Origin: an uncultured Bacteroidota bacterium
GTDB lineage: Bacteria; Bacteroidota; Bacteroidia; Chitinophagales; Chitinophagaceae
Direction: 5' to 3'
DNA length: 22,002 nucleotides
Assembly (NCBI GenBank): GCA_903944755.1
Contig: CAJATB010000189.1
Span: 1 to 22,002, forward strand
The position numbers and the translations under genes are program-made. The notes beneath the pieces are model-generated. The model was not told where the DNA came from. It worked only from the letters and a program-made list of their open reading frames with translations, and made no database searches. This document shows, piece by piece, positions 4,217 to 13,415 of the stretch (positions within the stretch are counted from its first letter, which is position 1; each line of letters begins with the position of its first letter).

Positions 4217-6973
4217 TTATTCTGGTTCAAAACCTAACATAAACGTAAACCTGCCTGCATCTTTTAATGCATTTGTTCCATTTAATCTGTCAAGTCCAAT
4301 TCCATAATCGAATCCTAATAAACCAAACATAGGTAAGTAAAAACGCATACCAACTCCTACCGAACGACGTAAATTAAACGGGTTATATTCCTTCATGCTA
4401 TACCAACCATTTGCCGCTTCAAAGAAGCCTAACGCATAAATTGTACTACTTGCAGCCAAGCTTAATGGATAGCGAAGCTCCACTGCATATTTATTAAAAA
4501 TGGAAAACTTTTGTCTTGATGACTGTTGGTCAGGATTTATTTTAGGATTCGAACTTTCATATACAGGATACCCACGTTGTGCAATAATATCATATCCTAA
4601 TAATGCGAACTGGTTACTTAATCCGGCATCTCCTAATTGGAACCTTTCAAAAGGAGATACTTCTAAATCGGGATTATACTTTCCTAAGAATCCAAATTTT
4701 GCAGCAAAACGTAAAACGAATTGTTTATTATGGTCTTCTCCAGCAGGCTTACCTAATGGAACAAACCATTCGCCATTTAATCTCCACTTATGATATTCAA
4801 GTAATTCATACGGATTTGACTTTTTAGCAAAAGAAGGATCTATTAAAGAAAAAGGTGGCGTTAATTGACCACTGAATAAAAAGGTCGAACCTGTTCTTGG
4901 AAATAATGGTTGATCCACTGAAGTTCTTTGTAAACCAATTCTAAGGTTCACATTATTTACAACACCATTATCTAAGTTAGGAAGGTTATAAGGGTCAATA
5001 GCATAGTTCTTTAACGTATACCTTGTATAGTTTAAGCCAATGTTCAACGAAAAATAGTCATCAGGCCAAGCCAATTGGCGTCCAAATGAAATGGTACCAC
5101 CAGTTGTTGAAATGTATCTTGAATCGGCAGCGTTAGGGTCATACATACCAGTTTGCAAATCGTAGGTTTGACCATACTTTGTATTATAAATGCTTACCGT
5201 TAAGGAGTTTCTTTTAATACCCCCAAACCATGGTTCTGTAAAAGAGAAATTTGTTGACCTAAAGGCCTTGCCATTACTCTGTACCCTAATACTTAATTTT
5301 TGGCCATCGCCCATTGGCAATGGATCCCATGCTGACTTCTTAAATAGATTCTTAGAAGAAAAGTTATTGAAGGTTACCCCAAGCGTGCCTGTGAGTCCAA
5401 TATAACCACCCCAACCAGCACTTAATTCTAACTGGTCGCTCGATTTTTCTTCAACACCATAATTAATATCTACTGTTCCATCTTCTGGATTTGGAATTGG
5501 ATTTATTTGTATTTTTTCTTGATCGAAATAATTTAACTGCGAAATTTCACGTTGAGAACGTATTAATAAACTACGACTAAACTTATCTCCAGGAATAGTT
5601 CTCACTTCACGACGAATTACAAAATCCTTGGTTTTTTCGTTGCCTGTAATTCTAATTGTTTTGATAGTTGCTTGAGGACCTTCACGTAACCTAATTTCAT
5701 AATCGATGGTGTCGTTATAAACAGCCGTTTCAATAGGGTCAACTGCAAAAAACAAATAGCCATCGTCTTGGTATAAACCACTAATGTCTCCTCCTTCTGC
5801 TGTTTGAGTCTTACCTAATTTATTATATAAAATTTCACGATTATAAATCTCGCCTTTCTTAATATTTAAAATGGCAGTTAATAAAGAATCAGGATACTTT
5901 GTATTGCCTCTCCAAGTAATATTACCAAAGTAATACCTGCGACCTTCTTTCATTTGCATGTCAATATTCAAATTGCCAATAGCATTATGATAAACAGTAT
6001 CTTTTTCAATGACCGCGTCCCTATAACCAAGTGAGTTATAATAGTTCAATAAATTTTCCTTGCTTTCATCGTATTTACTGTCCTTGAATTTAGAAGAGGA
6101 AAACCCAATACGTGCATAAGGATTCAAAACTTTTCTTGTTTTAGTGAAAGTCAAATAGCCTTTCTCTTTCATATACTGTTCAAAAGTATAGGGCGTTGTT
6201 TTAACAATGACAGGCTTATCAATATTAGGATATAAAGTCAATCTCGATTTTTCGTGAATTTCTTTAAGGCTTTTTTTAAGCTTCCCTTCTTCTATCGCAT
6301 TGCCTCCGAAATTAATATTATTAATACGCACTTTAGGCCCTTTGTCCACAATAAAGTTCAAGGCCACGTTATTTTTTTTGCTTGCGTCTTTGGTTTCTTT
6401 AATGGACACTTTTGCGTCCTGAAATCCTTTTTCAGCGAAGAATTTTTTAATGCCTTCTACTGCTGTGATTTTCATGTTGTCGGTAATAACCCTATTAGGC
6501 AATAATCCAGTTTTACCAGACAATTCCTCATTCTCTGATTTTTTGGTACCTGTAAAAGTAAACTTCGATAATCGAGGTCGTTCCACCACATTAATTTCAA
6601 CATCAATTTCATTGTCTTTTAAATCAGTCAAATACACACTTACATCACTGAAATAGTTTTGATCCATTAATTTGTGAATGGCTTTGGCAAAATTATCACC
6701 ACCTGGAATATTTACTTCATCCCCGATATTTAAGGCAGAAAGGGACAATAATAAGTTTTCGTCGAAGAATTGATTTCCGACTACTTTGATATCTCTGATC
6801 TTATACTTAGCTGGCGTTTTTTGGGAAAAAATGCCAATTAATTTTACATTAATTTGACCTATAGAATCTTTCACAGGAACTTCCTGCGCAAAGGACGTTT
6901 GCGTTAAAAAAAGAGCCGATAATGTGCCAATAAAAAAAAGGAGGAATTTCTGCATCTGCTTGTGTACTAACAT
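4217..6973 (-). CDS. bamA: Outer membrane protein assembly factor BamA
   Basis: The central Omp85-family insertase of the outer membrane. The 918 residues carry an N-terminal signal peptide (ending TSFAQ), then a region to about residue 470 with repeated POTRA-type units, among them IRDIKVVGNQFFDENLLL and IKTIRITGNEKTKDFVI. A C-terminal 16-strand-type barrel follows with an RGYP motif matching the conserved loop-6 arginine, and the protein ends in an aromatic-rich strand FTFMLGFEPE. Bacteroidota BamA proteins are longer than the E. coli one, as here. An internal ATG at 6955 (residue 7) would give a more typical signal peptide starting MQKFLLFF and is an equally likely start. The gene is followed by two Skp-like chaperones and preceded by uppS, the common order in this phylum. 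Confidence 0.96.
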   Translation of the reverse strand: MLVHKQMQKFLLFFIGTLSALFLTQTSFAQEVPVKDSIGQINVKLIGIFSQKTPAKYKIRDIKVVGNQFFDENLLLSLSALNIGDEVNIPGGDNFAKAIHKLMDQNYFSDVSVYLTDLKDNEIDVEINVVERPRLSKFTFTGTKKSENEELSGKTGLLPNRVITDNMKITAVEGIKKFFAEKGFQDAKVSIKETKDASKKNNVALNFIVDKGPKVRINNINFGGNAIEEGKLKKSLKEIHEKSRLTLYPNIDKPVIVKTTPYTFEQYMKEKGYLTFTKTRKVLNPYARIGFSSSKFKDSKYDESKENLLNYYNSLGYRDAVIEKDTVYHNAIGNLNIDMQMKEGRRYYFGNITWRGNTKYPDSLLTAILNIKKGEIYNREILYNKLGKTQTAEGGDISGLYQDDGYLFFAVDPIETAVYNDTIDYEIRLREGPQATIKTIRITGNEKTKDFVIRREVRTIPGDKFSRSLLIRSQREISQLNYFDQEKIQINPIPNPEDGTVDINYGVEEKSSDQLELSAGWGGYIGLTGTLGVTFNNFSSKNLFKKSAWDPLPMGDGQKLSIRVQSNGKAFRSTNFSFTEPWFGGIKRNSLTVSIYNTKYGQTYDLQTGMYDPNAADSRYISTTGGTISFGRQLAWPDDYFSLNIGLNYTRYTLKNYAIDPYNLPNLDNGVVNNVNLRIGLQRTSVDQPLFPRTGSTFLFSGQLTPPFSLIDPSFAKKSNPYELLEYHKWRLNGEWFVPLGKPAGEDHNKQFVLRFAAKFGFLGKYNPDLEVSPFERFQLGDAGLSNQFALLGYDIIAQRGYPVYESSNPKINPDQQSSRQKFSIFNKYAVELRYPLSLAASSTIYALGFFEAANGWYSMKEYNPFNLRRSVGVGMRFYLPMFGLLGFDYGIGLDRLNGTNALKDAGRFTFMLGFEPE

Positions 6974-7053
6974 TTATGAATTAAAAGTGTCGCAAATTAC
7001 TCGTAATATTTCAAAGTCTTTGTTAAAAAGACAAAATAAACATATTATTTTAA

Positions 7054-7794
7054 TCAATCATTCGTTTGGACTTGAGCGCTTGTCTTGCCAAATCTTCGTT
7101 CTCTTGATTGATAATCCAATAATGCATTCACTAAGTGTTCTTTGCGAAAGTCAGGCCAGCGTGTGTCTGTAAAATACAGTTCGGCATAGGCCATTTGATA
7201 TAATAGAAAGTTGCTTATACGGTGTTCTCCACTAGTCCTGATCATGAGTGCTGGGTCAGGAAAATCACTAGTGGTAAGGGCTGCAGCAAAAACCGCTTCG
7301 GTTATTTGATCCGGCTGCAAGGCTCCATTTTGCACTGCTAACGCTAATTTTTGGGTGGCTTGTACTATCTCCCAACGGCTGCTATAGCTAAGTGCAATAA
7401 TGAGTGTTAAACCTGTATTATTTGCTGTTTGCTCAGTGGCATCAGCTAATGCTTTTTTCGCGGCTGGGGGCAGCATGTCCAAATCACCTATAAAACGTAA
7501 TTTGATATTGTTTTTGTGTAAATCGGGCACCTCTTTCGCAATAGTATCCACGAAAAGTACCATTAAGCCAGTCACTTCCGCTTCTGGCCTGTCCCAATTT
7601 TCAGTGCTAAATGCATAAAGGGTAAGGTATTCAATGCCAATTTCCGTGGCAGCTTCCACTACCTTTCTTACACTAATCACCCCATGATAATGACCATATA
7701 GCCTATCTTGGCCTTTTTCTTGTGCCCAACGACCATTACCATCCATGATAATCGCAATATGCTTAGGCAGTCGATTCAAATCCAAGTTTTCCAT
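7054..7794 (-). CDS. uppS: Undecaprenyl diphosphate synthase (cis-prenyltransferase)
   Basis: Adds isopentenyl units in cis to farnesyl diphosphate to make the C55 lipid carrier used for peptidoglycan and surface polysaccharides. The 246 residues match the family length. The signature IAIIMDGNGRWA has catalytic Asp18, and the RTSGEHRISNFLLYQ motif (about 186-200) that binds diphosphate is intact, followed by AELYFTDTRWPDF. It is 26 bases after the DUF6089 gene and 80 bases before bamA. The gap before bamA contains a 6-bp hairpin (7016-7032) without a convincing terminator T-run. Confidence 0.96.
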   Translation of the reverse strand: MENLDLNRLPKHIAIIMDGNGRWAQEKGQDRLYGHYHGVISVRKVVEAATEIGIEYLTLYAFSTENWDRPEAEVTGLMVLFVDTIAKEVPDLHKNNIKLRFIGDLDMLPPAAKKALADATEQTANNTGLTLIIALSYSSRWEIVQATQKLALAVQNGALQPDQITEAVFAAALTTSDFPDPALMIRTSGEHRISNFLLYQMAYAELYFTDTRWPDFRKEHLVNALLDYQSRERRFGKTSAQVQTND

Positions 7795-7820
7795 AATGTA
7801 AAAGTAAGAAAATAAGGAGG

Positions 7821-8615
7821 TTATTTACGTTTAAACAGGCCAAAAAGGCTTTTTTTCTCTAAGCCCTTATTTACTTGGTAAAATGCTTTGTTCCCCTTTT
7901 TTATGCGATCTGGCCCATGCACTTTTAATAAGTTATAAGAAACCCCCATTTTTACCCCAAAATATTGGTCTTTGCCTGAGGTACTCGCTTGGTAGTTAGT
8001 AACTGGGTAAAGAGGGGTAGTATAAGTGTCCTCATCTGCAAAATAATCTAGCTTATCTGTACTAGTAAAACGGTAAGTAGCTTCAGCAAAAATGTTCCAG
8101 GGACCTGTAACGTTGTATTTAAAACCCAAATTAATGGGCATGGTAATAATTCTTTTCTCAACACTATCTTTAAAAATAGGCGCTTGGTTATCGGCTAAAG
8201 GCAATAAAACACCCACCCCAAATCCAAGATACGGGGTAAACCTAAACCTTTTATTACCCGTGATAAACCTAAAAAAATGAAATTCCCCCATTACACTAAT
8301 ATCATGAAACCGACGATAAAAATAGCGGCCTCTTGCAAACTCATAGCTCAAAGAATCGGACTGAATATCATTTCCAGCTAAACTTAAGTACTCATAATTA
8401 ACCCGAATACCCACGTAGTCATTTAGTTGCTTTTTATAAAAAGCGCCAAAATTTTTACTAATAAATTGAACTTGAGGTGAAATGTCACCATTGTAAGAAG
8501 CAAGCCCTCCCATCAAACCAACTTCACCCTTAATTTCTCTCAATTGCAAATGCTGCGCAAACCCAATTTGAGAGATACCTAAAAATAATATTACTAAAAA
8601 TTGTTGGGTACGCAT
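7821..8615 (-). CDS. DUF6089-type outer-membrane beta-barrel protein
   Basis: A 264-residue protein with a signal peptide (about 1-20, ending IGFA-Q). Alternating hydrophobic and aromatic strands follow, typical of a small outer-membrane barrel. The GLMGGLASYNGDISP stretch and the RFRFTPYLGFGVGVL strand resemble the family found next to nadK and uppS in Bacteroidota. It starts only 3 bases after the nadK stop, so translation is probably coupled. The function is not known. Its place among nadK, uppS and bamA suggests an envelope structural role, which is inference. Confidence 0.75.
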   Translation of the reverse strand: MRTQQFLVILFLGISQIGFAQHLQLREIKGEVGLMGGLASYNGDISPQVQFISKNFGAFYKKQLNDYVGIRVNYEYLSLAGNDIQSDSLSYEFARGRYFYRRFHDISVMGEFHFFRFITGNKRFRFTPYLGFGVGVLLPLADNQAPIFKDSVEKRIITMPINLGFKYNVTGPWNIFAEATYRFTSTDKLDYFADEDTYTTPLYPVTNYQASTSGKDQYFGVKMGVSYNLLKVHGPDRIKKGNKAFYQVNKGLEKKSLFGLFKRK

Positions 8616-8618
8616 TGG

Positions 8619-9500
8619 TTAATTTCTTTTATCTAAACCCCAAGTGAGTTTTGTTCTTAATGTAGATAAATAACTGTTTTCATTCAATCGTATAAAGTGA
8701 ATTAAAAAGTTTTCTTTTTTTACAGCTAATTCAATTGTCTTTGGTACAATTTCCTTTCTAGCATCTAAAGCACAAATTAATGCTTCGGTTCTTCCTTCTA
8801 TTTCAAATGAAATTACCGAAGTATCGGGCACAACAATAGACCTTACATTTAAATTATGTGGGGCCACGGGCGTAATCACAAAACTTGCTGAATCAGGAAA
8901 TAAAATGGGCCCATTACAGCTCATATTATACCCAGTAGATCCCGTAGGAGTAGCCACTATAAGGCCATCCGCCCAATAGGAGTTTAAAAATTCACCATTT
9001 AAATAGGTATGAATTTTTATCATTGGAGAAGTGTCTCTTTTATGAATGGCAAATTCGTTTAATGCAAAAGGTGCTGCTCCAAAAATGGGGATACTAGCAT
9101 CAAGGTGCATTAATGTTCTTTTTTCAATCACATAGGTTCTGTTCACTAAAGCGTCAACCATTAAACTTAATTCGTCCTTAGAAATAGTTGCCAAGAAACC
9201 TAAACGGCCATAATTAATACCCAATATTGGAATGGTGGTATCGCCTACTAAAGTAATCGCATCAAGCACCGTACCATCACCTCCCAAGCTAATTAAACAG
9301 TCAATAGTATTGTGCAGGTCGGAAGAACTAGCAAAAGGAATAAGGGGCTTTTTCCCAGGCAACGCAACTAAATTAAAATTATTGACTAGCTCCCCGTAAA
9401 CATAAATGGTAATATCATAGCGACTTAGCTCCAATAACAGTGCATTCAATGACTGTTCTTGGTCAATATCAACCCCTCTACTATAAATCGCTACTTTCAT
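8619..9500 (-). CDS. nadK: NAD kinase
   Basis: Phosphorylates NAD to NADP in the cytoplasm. The 293 residues are normal for the family. The diagnostic GGDGT motif is at 73-77 (SLGGDGTVLDA), the NE motif at 148-149, and the glycine-rich TPTGSTGYNMSCNGPI region at 184-199. The gene sits in a tight run, 8 bases after the upstream outer-membrane protein gene and 3 bases before the DUF6089 gene. Confidence 0.96.
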   Translation of the reverse strand: MKVAIYSRGVDIDQEQSLNALLLELSRYDITIYVYGELVNNFNLVALPGKKPLIPFASSSDLHNTIDCLISLGGDGTVLDAITLVGDTTIPILGINYGRLGFLATISKDELSLMVDALVNRTYVIEKRTLMHLDASIPIFGAAPFALNEFAIHKRDTSPMIKIHTYLNGEFLNSYWADGLIVATPTGSTGYNMSCNGPILFPDSASFVITPVAPHNLNVRSIVVPDTSVISFEIEGRTEALICALDARKEIVPKTIELAVKKENFLIHFIRLNENSYLSTLRTKLTWGLDKRN

Positions 9501-9508
9501 TACTATAT

Positions 9509-10885
9509 TTAAAAATTTATCCCTCCGTGCAAATATACCCCTTTGTCCCCCAACTGATTCACACTGTAGTCAATTTTTAACACAAAATCGTATATACTAA
9601 TAATATCCAACCCTACGCCCGCAGTTCTTAATAGGGTATTAGAAAGCTTGTTTGTATTTCGAGGCTGGTCACTATAAACATACCCTAAATGAGAGAAAAC
9701 TTTAAGCCAAAACTGATATTTTACGGAAGGCAAAAACTTATCGGTAAGGAAATTTTTAACCGTGATACTTCCTAAAGAATGGTGCCATTGTGCCTTTAAA
9801 ATGCTAGCTGCATTTCCATCCACCACATAATACTCCAAACCACTTAATTGCATATTCCCATATCCAACAAGTTTACCGTCTAAGTAATTCATATTGGGCA
9901 TGAACTTAACTACAGAATTAGATTCTACTAATAGGAAGTTGGCTTTTGAAAATGGATGTGCATATACTTTTCGAAACTGCAATGAAGTAAAATTACTTGC
10001 GTTTGAAAACCTTTGGTAAGCAGCAAATTCAGTGCTAGTTCCCTGTGTAGGATAAGCATTATAATTAAATTTCACCTTCGAAAATGTGGCAGTTAAATCA
10101 AAATAAGAAAAGTCTTTTTTATGGTTAGGTAAGTAATTAGGTCGTGAAAGAAATACGGTATCTGAAACCTGGTTATTACCAAAGCCCAATTGAACAGTGT
10201 GTCTTTCAAATAAATTAGGACGATACAAAATAGAAACACTCCCTCTGTAGCCTTTTTGATTTACATCGGGCGTTTTAAGAAATCGCTGCTTGTCATTTAC
10301 TGTTGCAATATTTACCTCTTTTTGTGTAAAATTTAACCAACCAACACCTAAGCCATACCTTAGCTTATTATCAATATATGGAAATTGATATTTAACAACC
10401 GCTTGGTGCGTGTAGCCAGTAATTAAACCTACGGTTAGTTTGTCATTATTCCCTGTTGCATTGGCTTGCCTTAAATTAATGCCATAATTTACCCTGTCTA
10501 AACTGTGATTGTATACATTCCACCACTCACTAAAACTTCTATCTACCCATCTGAAATAGGGAATTGGGAAAAAATACCAGCGCTCTTTTACTTTAATGTG
10601 TATACTCACTGTTTGGCTATCTACTAAATTAGACACTACTGCGACGTCTAAAAACAAAGAAGTGTTAAACAGTTGTTGCTGAGCGAGTGTATCAAGTTTT
10701 GCTAAAGAATCTAAAGCAATTACATCGCCTACATGATAAGGTAGTTCCCGAAAAAGAATATAAGATTTGGTTTTATTATTCCCCTCTAGGCTTATGGTTC
10801 CAATTTTTACTTGTGCCTTACCAATAAAACTAATTATAAAAAAAGACAAAGTGAAAACTAGCGTAAGCACCCATTTGTTAAACAT
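9509..10885 (-). CDS. Omp85-like outer-membrane protein with one POTRA-type domain
   Basis: A 458-residue protein with a signal peptide (about 1-24). One POTRA-like unit follows, beginning VKIGTISLEGNNKTKSYILFRE and reaching to about residue 105, where it ends in VSIHIKVKERW. The rest is a barrel-type region rich in aromatic strands, ending LHGGINF. This layout resembles short BamA/TamA relatives in Bacteroidota. The classic RGF/RGY loop motif is not evident; the nearest stretch is VGYGNMQLSGLEYY. The start overlaps the CBS-protein gene by 8 bases, so the two are translationally coupled. Substrate and partner are unknown. It could be a minor insertase or a surface-antigen protein. Confidence 0.7.
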   Translation of the reverse strand: MFNKWVLTLVFTLSFFIISFIGKAQVKIGTISLEGNNKTKSYILFRELPYHVGDVIALDSLAKLDTLAQQQLFNTSLFLDVAVVSNLVDSQTVSIHIKVKERWYFFPIPYFRWVDRSFSEWWNVYNHSLDRVNYGINLRQANATGNNDKLTVGLITGYTHQAVVKYQFPYIDNKLRYGLGVGWLNFTQKEVNIATVNDKQRFLKTPDVNQKGYRGSVSILYRPNLFERHTVQLGFGNNQVSDTVFLSRPNYLPNHKKDFSYFDLTATFSKVKFNYNAYPTQGTSTEFAAYQRFSNASNFTSLQFRKVYAHPFSKANFLLVESNSVVKFMPNMNYLDGKLVGYGNMQLSGLEYYVVDGNAASILKAQWHHSLGSITVKNFLTDKFLPSVKYQFWLKVFSHLGYVYSDQPRNTNKLSNTLLRTAGVGLDIISIYDFVLKIDYSVNQLGDKGVYLHGGINF

Positions 10886-11537
10886 CTAGGTAATTCATTA
10901 AATGATGATAATGTTCTTCAATATCGTTGTGCACAGTAGCTTTCCCAAAATAGTGCAATACCTGATAATTATACCGCTGGAATGTAGCAATAATAGCCGT
11001 TGCCTCTTCTTTATTTATTTTTAGGGTAATGATCAAGGACCCCGTTGCTTCTTCAAAATGCGTATTCAATTGTAAAATTTGCGCATTGTTTGTTTCAACC
11101 AAGCGACTCATTTCAGCTAATGAATATTGATAAGGTAAAATAGATAAAACCAATATAGCACCTGGCTGTGCGACACCTAAAAATTGAGCCAATAATTCAT
11201 TTAAGTTTTTTTGAGGAATCACGCCAACACATTCTTGTTGTTCATTTAAAACGGGCAATAAGCTAAGGTGGTGCTTTGCATACAAATCCAAAGCAGTTAA
11301 AAAATGTGCTTTACCAGCAATACCAATTCTTTCAAACTGGTCCGCTATTTTGGCTATTGTGTCGTTCGCGTCAATATCTAAAACGTCCGACTTGTTAACT
11401 AACCCTATAAAATAATCATCTTTGATAATGGGTAAATGTTGTACTTCAAAGTCCTCCATGCATTGCAACACAAAGGCTGCCTTATCTTCAAGATGAAGCA
11501 TGGGAAAACCTTTAATAGCAATTGTTGAAGCTAACAT
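10878..11537 (-). CDS. CBS-pair protein with a C-terminal ACT-like region
   Basis: A 219-residue cytoplasmic protein. Two CBS-like units can be seen, roughly at residues 5-60 and 65-125. They are nucleotide-sensing folds in many proteins, with the typical HLPIIKDDYFIGLVNKSDVL and LSLLPVLNEQQECVGVIPQKNL stretches. A C-terminal part (about 128-200) of beta-alpha-beta character, GAILVLSILPYQYSLAEMSR, looks ACT-like. Such proteins occur beside nadK in Bacteroidota. The ligand and target are unknown. It follows the hydrolase by 11 bases and overlaps the next gene. Confidence 0.75.
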   Translation of the reverse strand: MLASTIAIKGFPMLHLEDKAAFVLQCMEDFEVQHLPIIKDDYFIGLVNKSDVLDIDANDTIAKIADQFERIGIAGKAHFLTALDLYAKHHLSLLPVLNEQQECVGVIPQKNLNELLAQFLGVAQPGAILVLSILPYQYSLAEMSRLVETNNAQILQLNTHFEEATGSLIITLKINKEEATAIIATFQRYNYQVLHYFGKATVHNDIEEHYHHLMNYLDV

Positions 11538-11548
11538 AATAGGTAATT

Positions 11549-12310
11549 TTATTTTGGCAAGGAGGTCAAGAAAGCAGAAAGTATACTATTAAATGCTGCT
11601 GGTTGTTCCATCATAGGCGCATGCCCGCATTTGTCAATGAAGTGCAATTCACTATTAGGAATAAGTTTATTAAATTCTTCAGCGACAAATGGTGGCGTAA
11701 CGGTGTCGTTCTTACCCCAAATAAGTAGCGTAGGAATTTTAATTTGATTCAATTCCTCTCCTAAATTATTTCTAATAGCACTTTTCGCTAACGCGATAAT
11801 CTTTATAACCTTGATTCTATTTTTAGTAATTTCAAAAACCTCGTCCACTAATTCATCCGTAGCCATTGCCGGGTCGTAAAAAGTAAGTGCTGTTTTATTT
11901 TTGATATAATCCCTGTCTCCTCTTTTTGGGTAACTGTCCCCCATTGCGTTCTCGAACAGTCCACTACTGCCAGTTAGCGTTAATGATTTAATTTTTTCAG
12001 GGTGCTTTAATACATAAACCAGCCCAACGTGTCCCCCTAAAGAATTGCCTAATAAATGAATATGATCATACCCTTTATGCTCAATAAATGCTGTAACATG
12101 TTTAGCTAAGCCCGAAACGCTTGTGTGTAATAAGTCTAATTCGAATAAAGGCAATAAGGGCACAATTACTTTATAGGAACCCCTAAAGTTTTCAATAAGG
12201 TCCGAAAAGTTACTTAGCGCACCGAATAAACCATGCAAAAGCATTAAGGGTTCCCCCTCTCCTACTTCCACATATTCAAACTTCCCGTCCTTTTTTATTT
12301 CGTATTCCAT
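11549..12310 (-). CDS. Alpha/beta-fold hydrolase
   Basis: A 253-residue soluble hydrolase. The oxyanion-hole motif LLHGLFG is at 24-30. Nucleophile Ser90 lies in the elbow GNSLGG, Asp202 in WGKNDTVTPP and His230 in KCGHAPMMEQP, giving a complete catalytic triad. There is no signal peptide. The substrate cannot be told from sequence; relatives include C-C bond hydrolases, esterases and haloperoxidase-like enzymes. It begins the tightly packed run through the CBS, Omp85-like, nadK and DUF6089 genes. The 101-base gap upstream holds a 12-bp palindrome and a small hairpin. Confidence 0.85.
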   Translation of the reverse strand: MEYEIKKDGKFEYVEVGEGEPLMLLHGLFGALSNFSDLIENFRGSYKVIVPLLPLFELDLLHTSVSGLAKHVTAFIEHKGYDHIHLLGNSLGGHVGLVYVLKHPEKIKSLTLTGSSGLFENAMGDSYPKRGDRDYIKNKTALTFYDPAMATDELVDEVFEITKNRIKVIKIIALAKSAIRNNLGEELNQIKIPTLLIWGKNDTVTPPFVAEEFNKLIPNSELHFIDKCGHAPMMEQPAAFNSILSAFLTSLPK

Positions 12311-12326
12311 AAGTAATTAAAAGTTG

Positions 12327-12338
12327 TACCCTAGGGTA
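12327..12338. promoter_or_regulatory. 12-bp perfect palindrome upstream of the hydrolase gene
   Basis: TACCCTAGGGTA is a perfect palindrome beginning 17 bases before the hydrolase start codon. It could be an operator for a dimeric regulator, but no regulator can be named. I saw no consensus TAnnTTTG box beside it. Confidence 0.3.
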
Positions 12339-12351
12339 GCATTTAATGGTC

Positions 12352-12370
12352 AGGTATAGCATGTATACCT
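12352..12370. other. 7-bp hairpin between the cvpA-like and hydrolase genes
   Basis: AGGTATA (12352-12358) pairs perfectly with TATACCT (12364-12370) around a 5-base loop. There is no T-run on either side that would make it a convincing terminator. It could weakly separate the cvpA-like transcript from the hydrolase block. Confidence 0.35.
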
Positions 12371-12411
12371 TTACTGATAAAGATAGTTAATTAAGCGTAA
12401 AATGGTACCCG

Positions 12412-12927
12412 CTAGAACAGCCGTTTTGAAAAATTTGCTATGGATTGCTTAATAGAAGGTACCCAAATAGACAACTTTTCCAAACAATAAGGCCACCATT
12501 TATGAAGGTATTCATAGCTATAAGTTGCTTTCATTTTACCCGCCTCAAGCACCCCTAACAGTTGGAAGAAATAAACCAAAGCACTCAAAATAGTAAAGTA
12601 AATTAAACTATACAACACAATGCCAAGTAGTTTATTCAACCAGCCAAGCATTAACCATTCCGCAGTTTGCTGTAAAAGCCTTGTTGCCCAACGTAGTAGT
12701 ATTAATACCAAAATGAGCACGATTAAAAATGAAATGAAGGGCAGTAACTGCGAATTTATTTTGGTATGCTCCTTTAGTTGGCCTGCTACCCATCCCGCAA
12801 ATTGAAAAGCAAGGAGTAACCCAATAAATAAGGAGAAAAAAGAAATGAGCGCTCTAATAAACCCATTTTTATAGCCTTGCAAAATGGCAATTACCAAAAC
12901 AGTGCCGGCGAAAAGGTCTAACCACAT
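12412..12927 (-). CDS. CvpA-family membrane protein
   Basis: A 171-residue inner-membrane protein with four hydrophobic segments at about 4-20, 24-48, 62-80 and 100-125. The family signature GYKNGFIRALISFFSLFIGLLLAF is near the N-terminus. Relatives are needed for colicin V export in E. coli and are linked to envelope stress tolerance; the molecular role here is not known. It starts 3 bases after the yqeY-like stop, which implies co-expression. Confidence 0.85.
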   Translation of the reverse strand: MWLDLFAGTVLVIAILQGYKNGFIRALISFFSLFIGLLLAFQFAGWVAGQLKEHTKINSQLLPFISFLIVLILVLILLRWATRLLQQTAEWLMLGWLNKLLGIVLYSLIYFTILSALVYFFQLLGVLEAGKMKATYSYEYLHKWWPYCLEKLSIWVPSIKQSIANFSKRLF

Positions 12928-12930
12928 ATA

Positions 12931-13383
12931 TTAAGCAGTTAGTAATGACTTTGCAATAGCAGAAATTACTTTGCCATCTGCTTGACCAGCTAGTTGCTTA
13001 GTGGCAAGTCCCATAACCTTTCCTAAGTCCTGAGGGCCTGCTGCACCAACCGCTGCAATAATTGCTTCCACAGCCGCTTTTACATCAGCTTCACTCATTT
13101 GAGCAGGTAAGAATTTTTCGATAACATGTATTTCCTCCGATTCTTTAGTAGCTAAATCAGGCCTATTTTGTTGTTCATAAATCAACAAAGAATCCTTGCG
13201 AGACTTCACTAATTTTTGTAAAATTTTCATTTCTGTTTCTTCCGTAATCACTCCATTTGCACCAGGATCTGTTTTAGCTTTAATAATTTCAGCTTTAATG
13301 GCTCTAACGCTTCTTAATGTTACTTCGTCTTTGCTTTTCATTGCCTCTTTCATAAGAGACATTACTTTTTCTTCTAAACTCAT
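12931..13383 (-). CDS. GatB/YqeY domain protein
   Basis: A 150-residue soluble protein with the YqeY fold, similar to the C-terminal tRNA-binding part of the GatB amidotransferase subunit. Typical features are the N-terminal helix MSLEEKVMSLMKEAMKSKDEVTLRSVRAIKAEI, the FLPAQMSE segment near residue 90 and the LGKVMGLATKQLAGQADGKVIS tail. The free-standing form is common in bacteria, and its function is not firmly known. It lies between gldC and the cvpA-like gene with short gaps. Confidence 0.9.
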   Translation of the reverse strand: MSLEEKVMSLMKEAMKSKDEVTLRSVRAIKAEIIKAKTDPGANGVITEETEMKILQKLVKSRKDSLLIYEQQNRPDLATKESEEIHVIEKFLPAQMSEADVKAAVEAIIAAVGAAGPQDLGKVMGLATKQLAGQADGKVISAIAKSLLTA

Positions 13384-13415
13384 AAAATATTTTTTAATAT
13401 TACTTTTTTAAATAA

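Noticed and set aside
7016..7032. A terminator between uppS and bamA
   Set aside because: The 6-bp AT-rich stem has no following T-run on the minus strand and lies within a conserved co-directional gene block.
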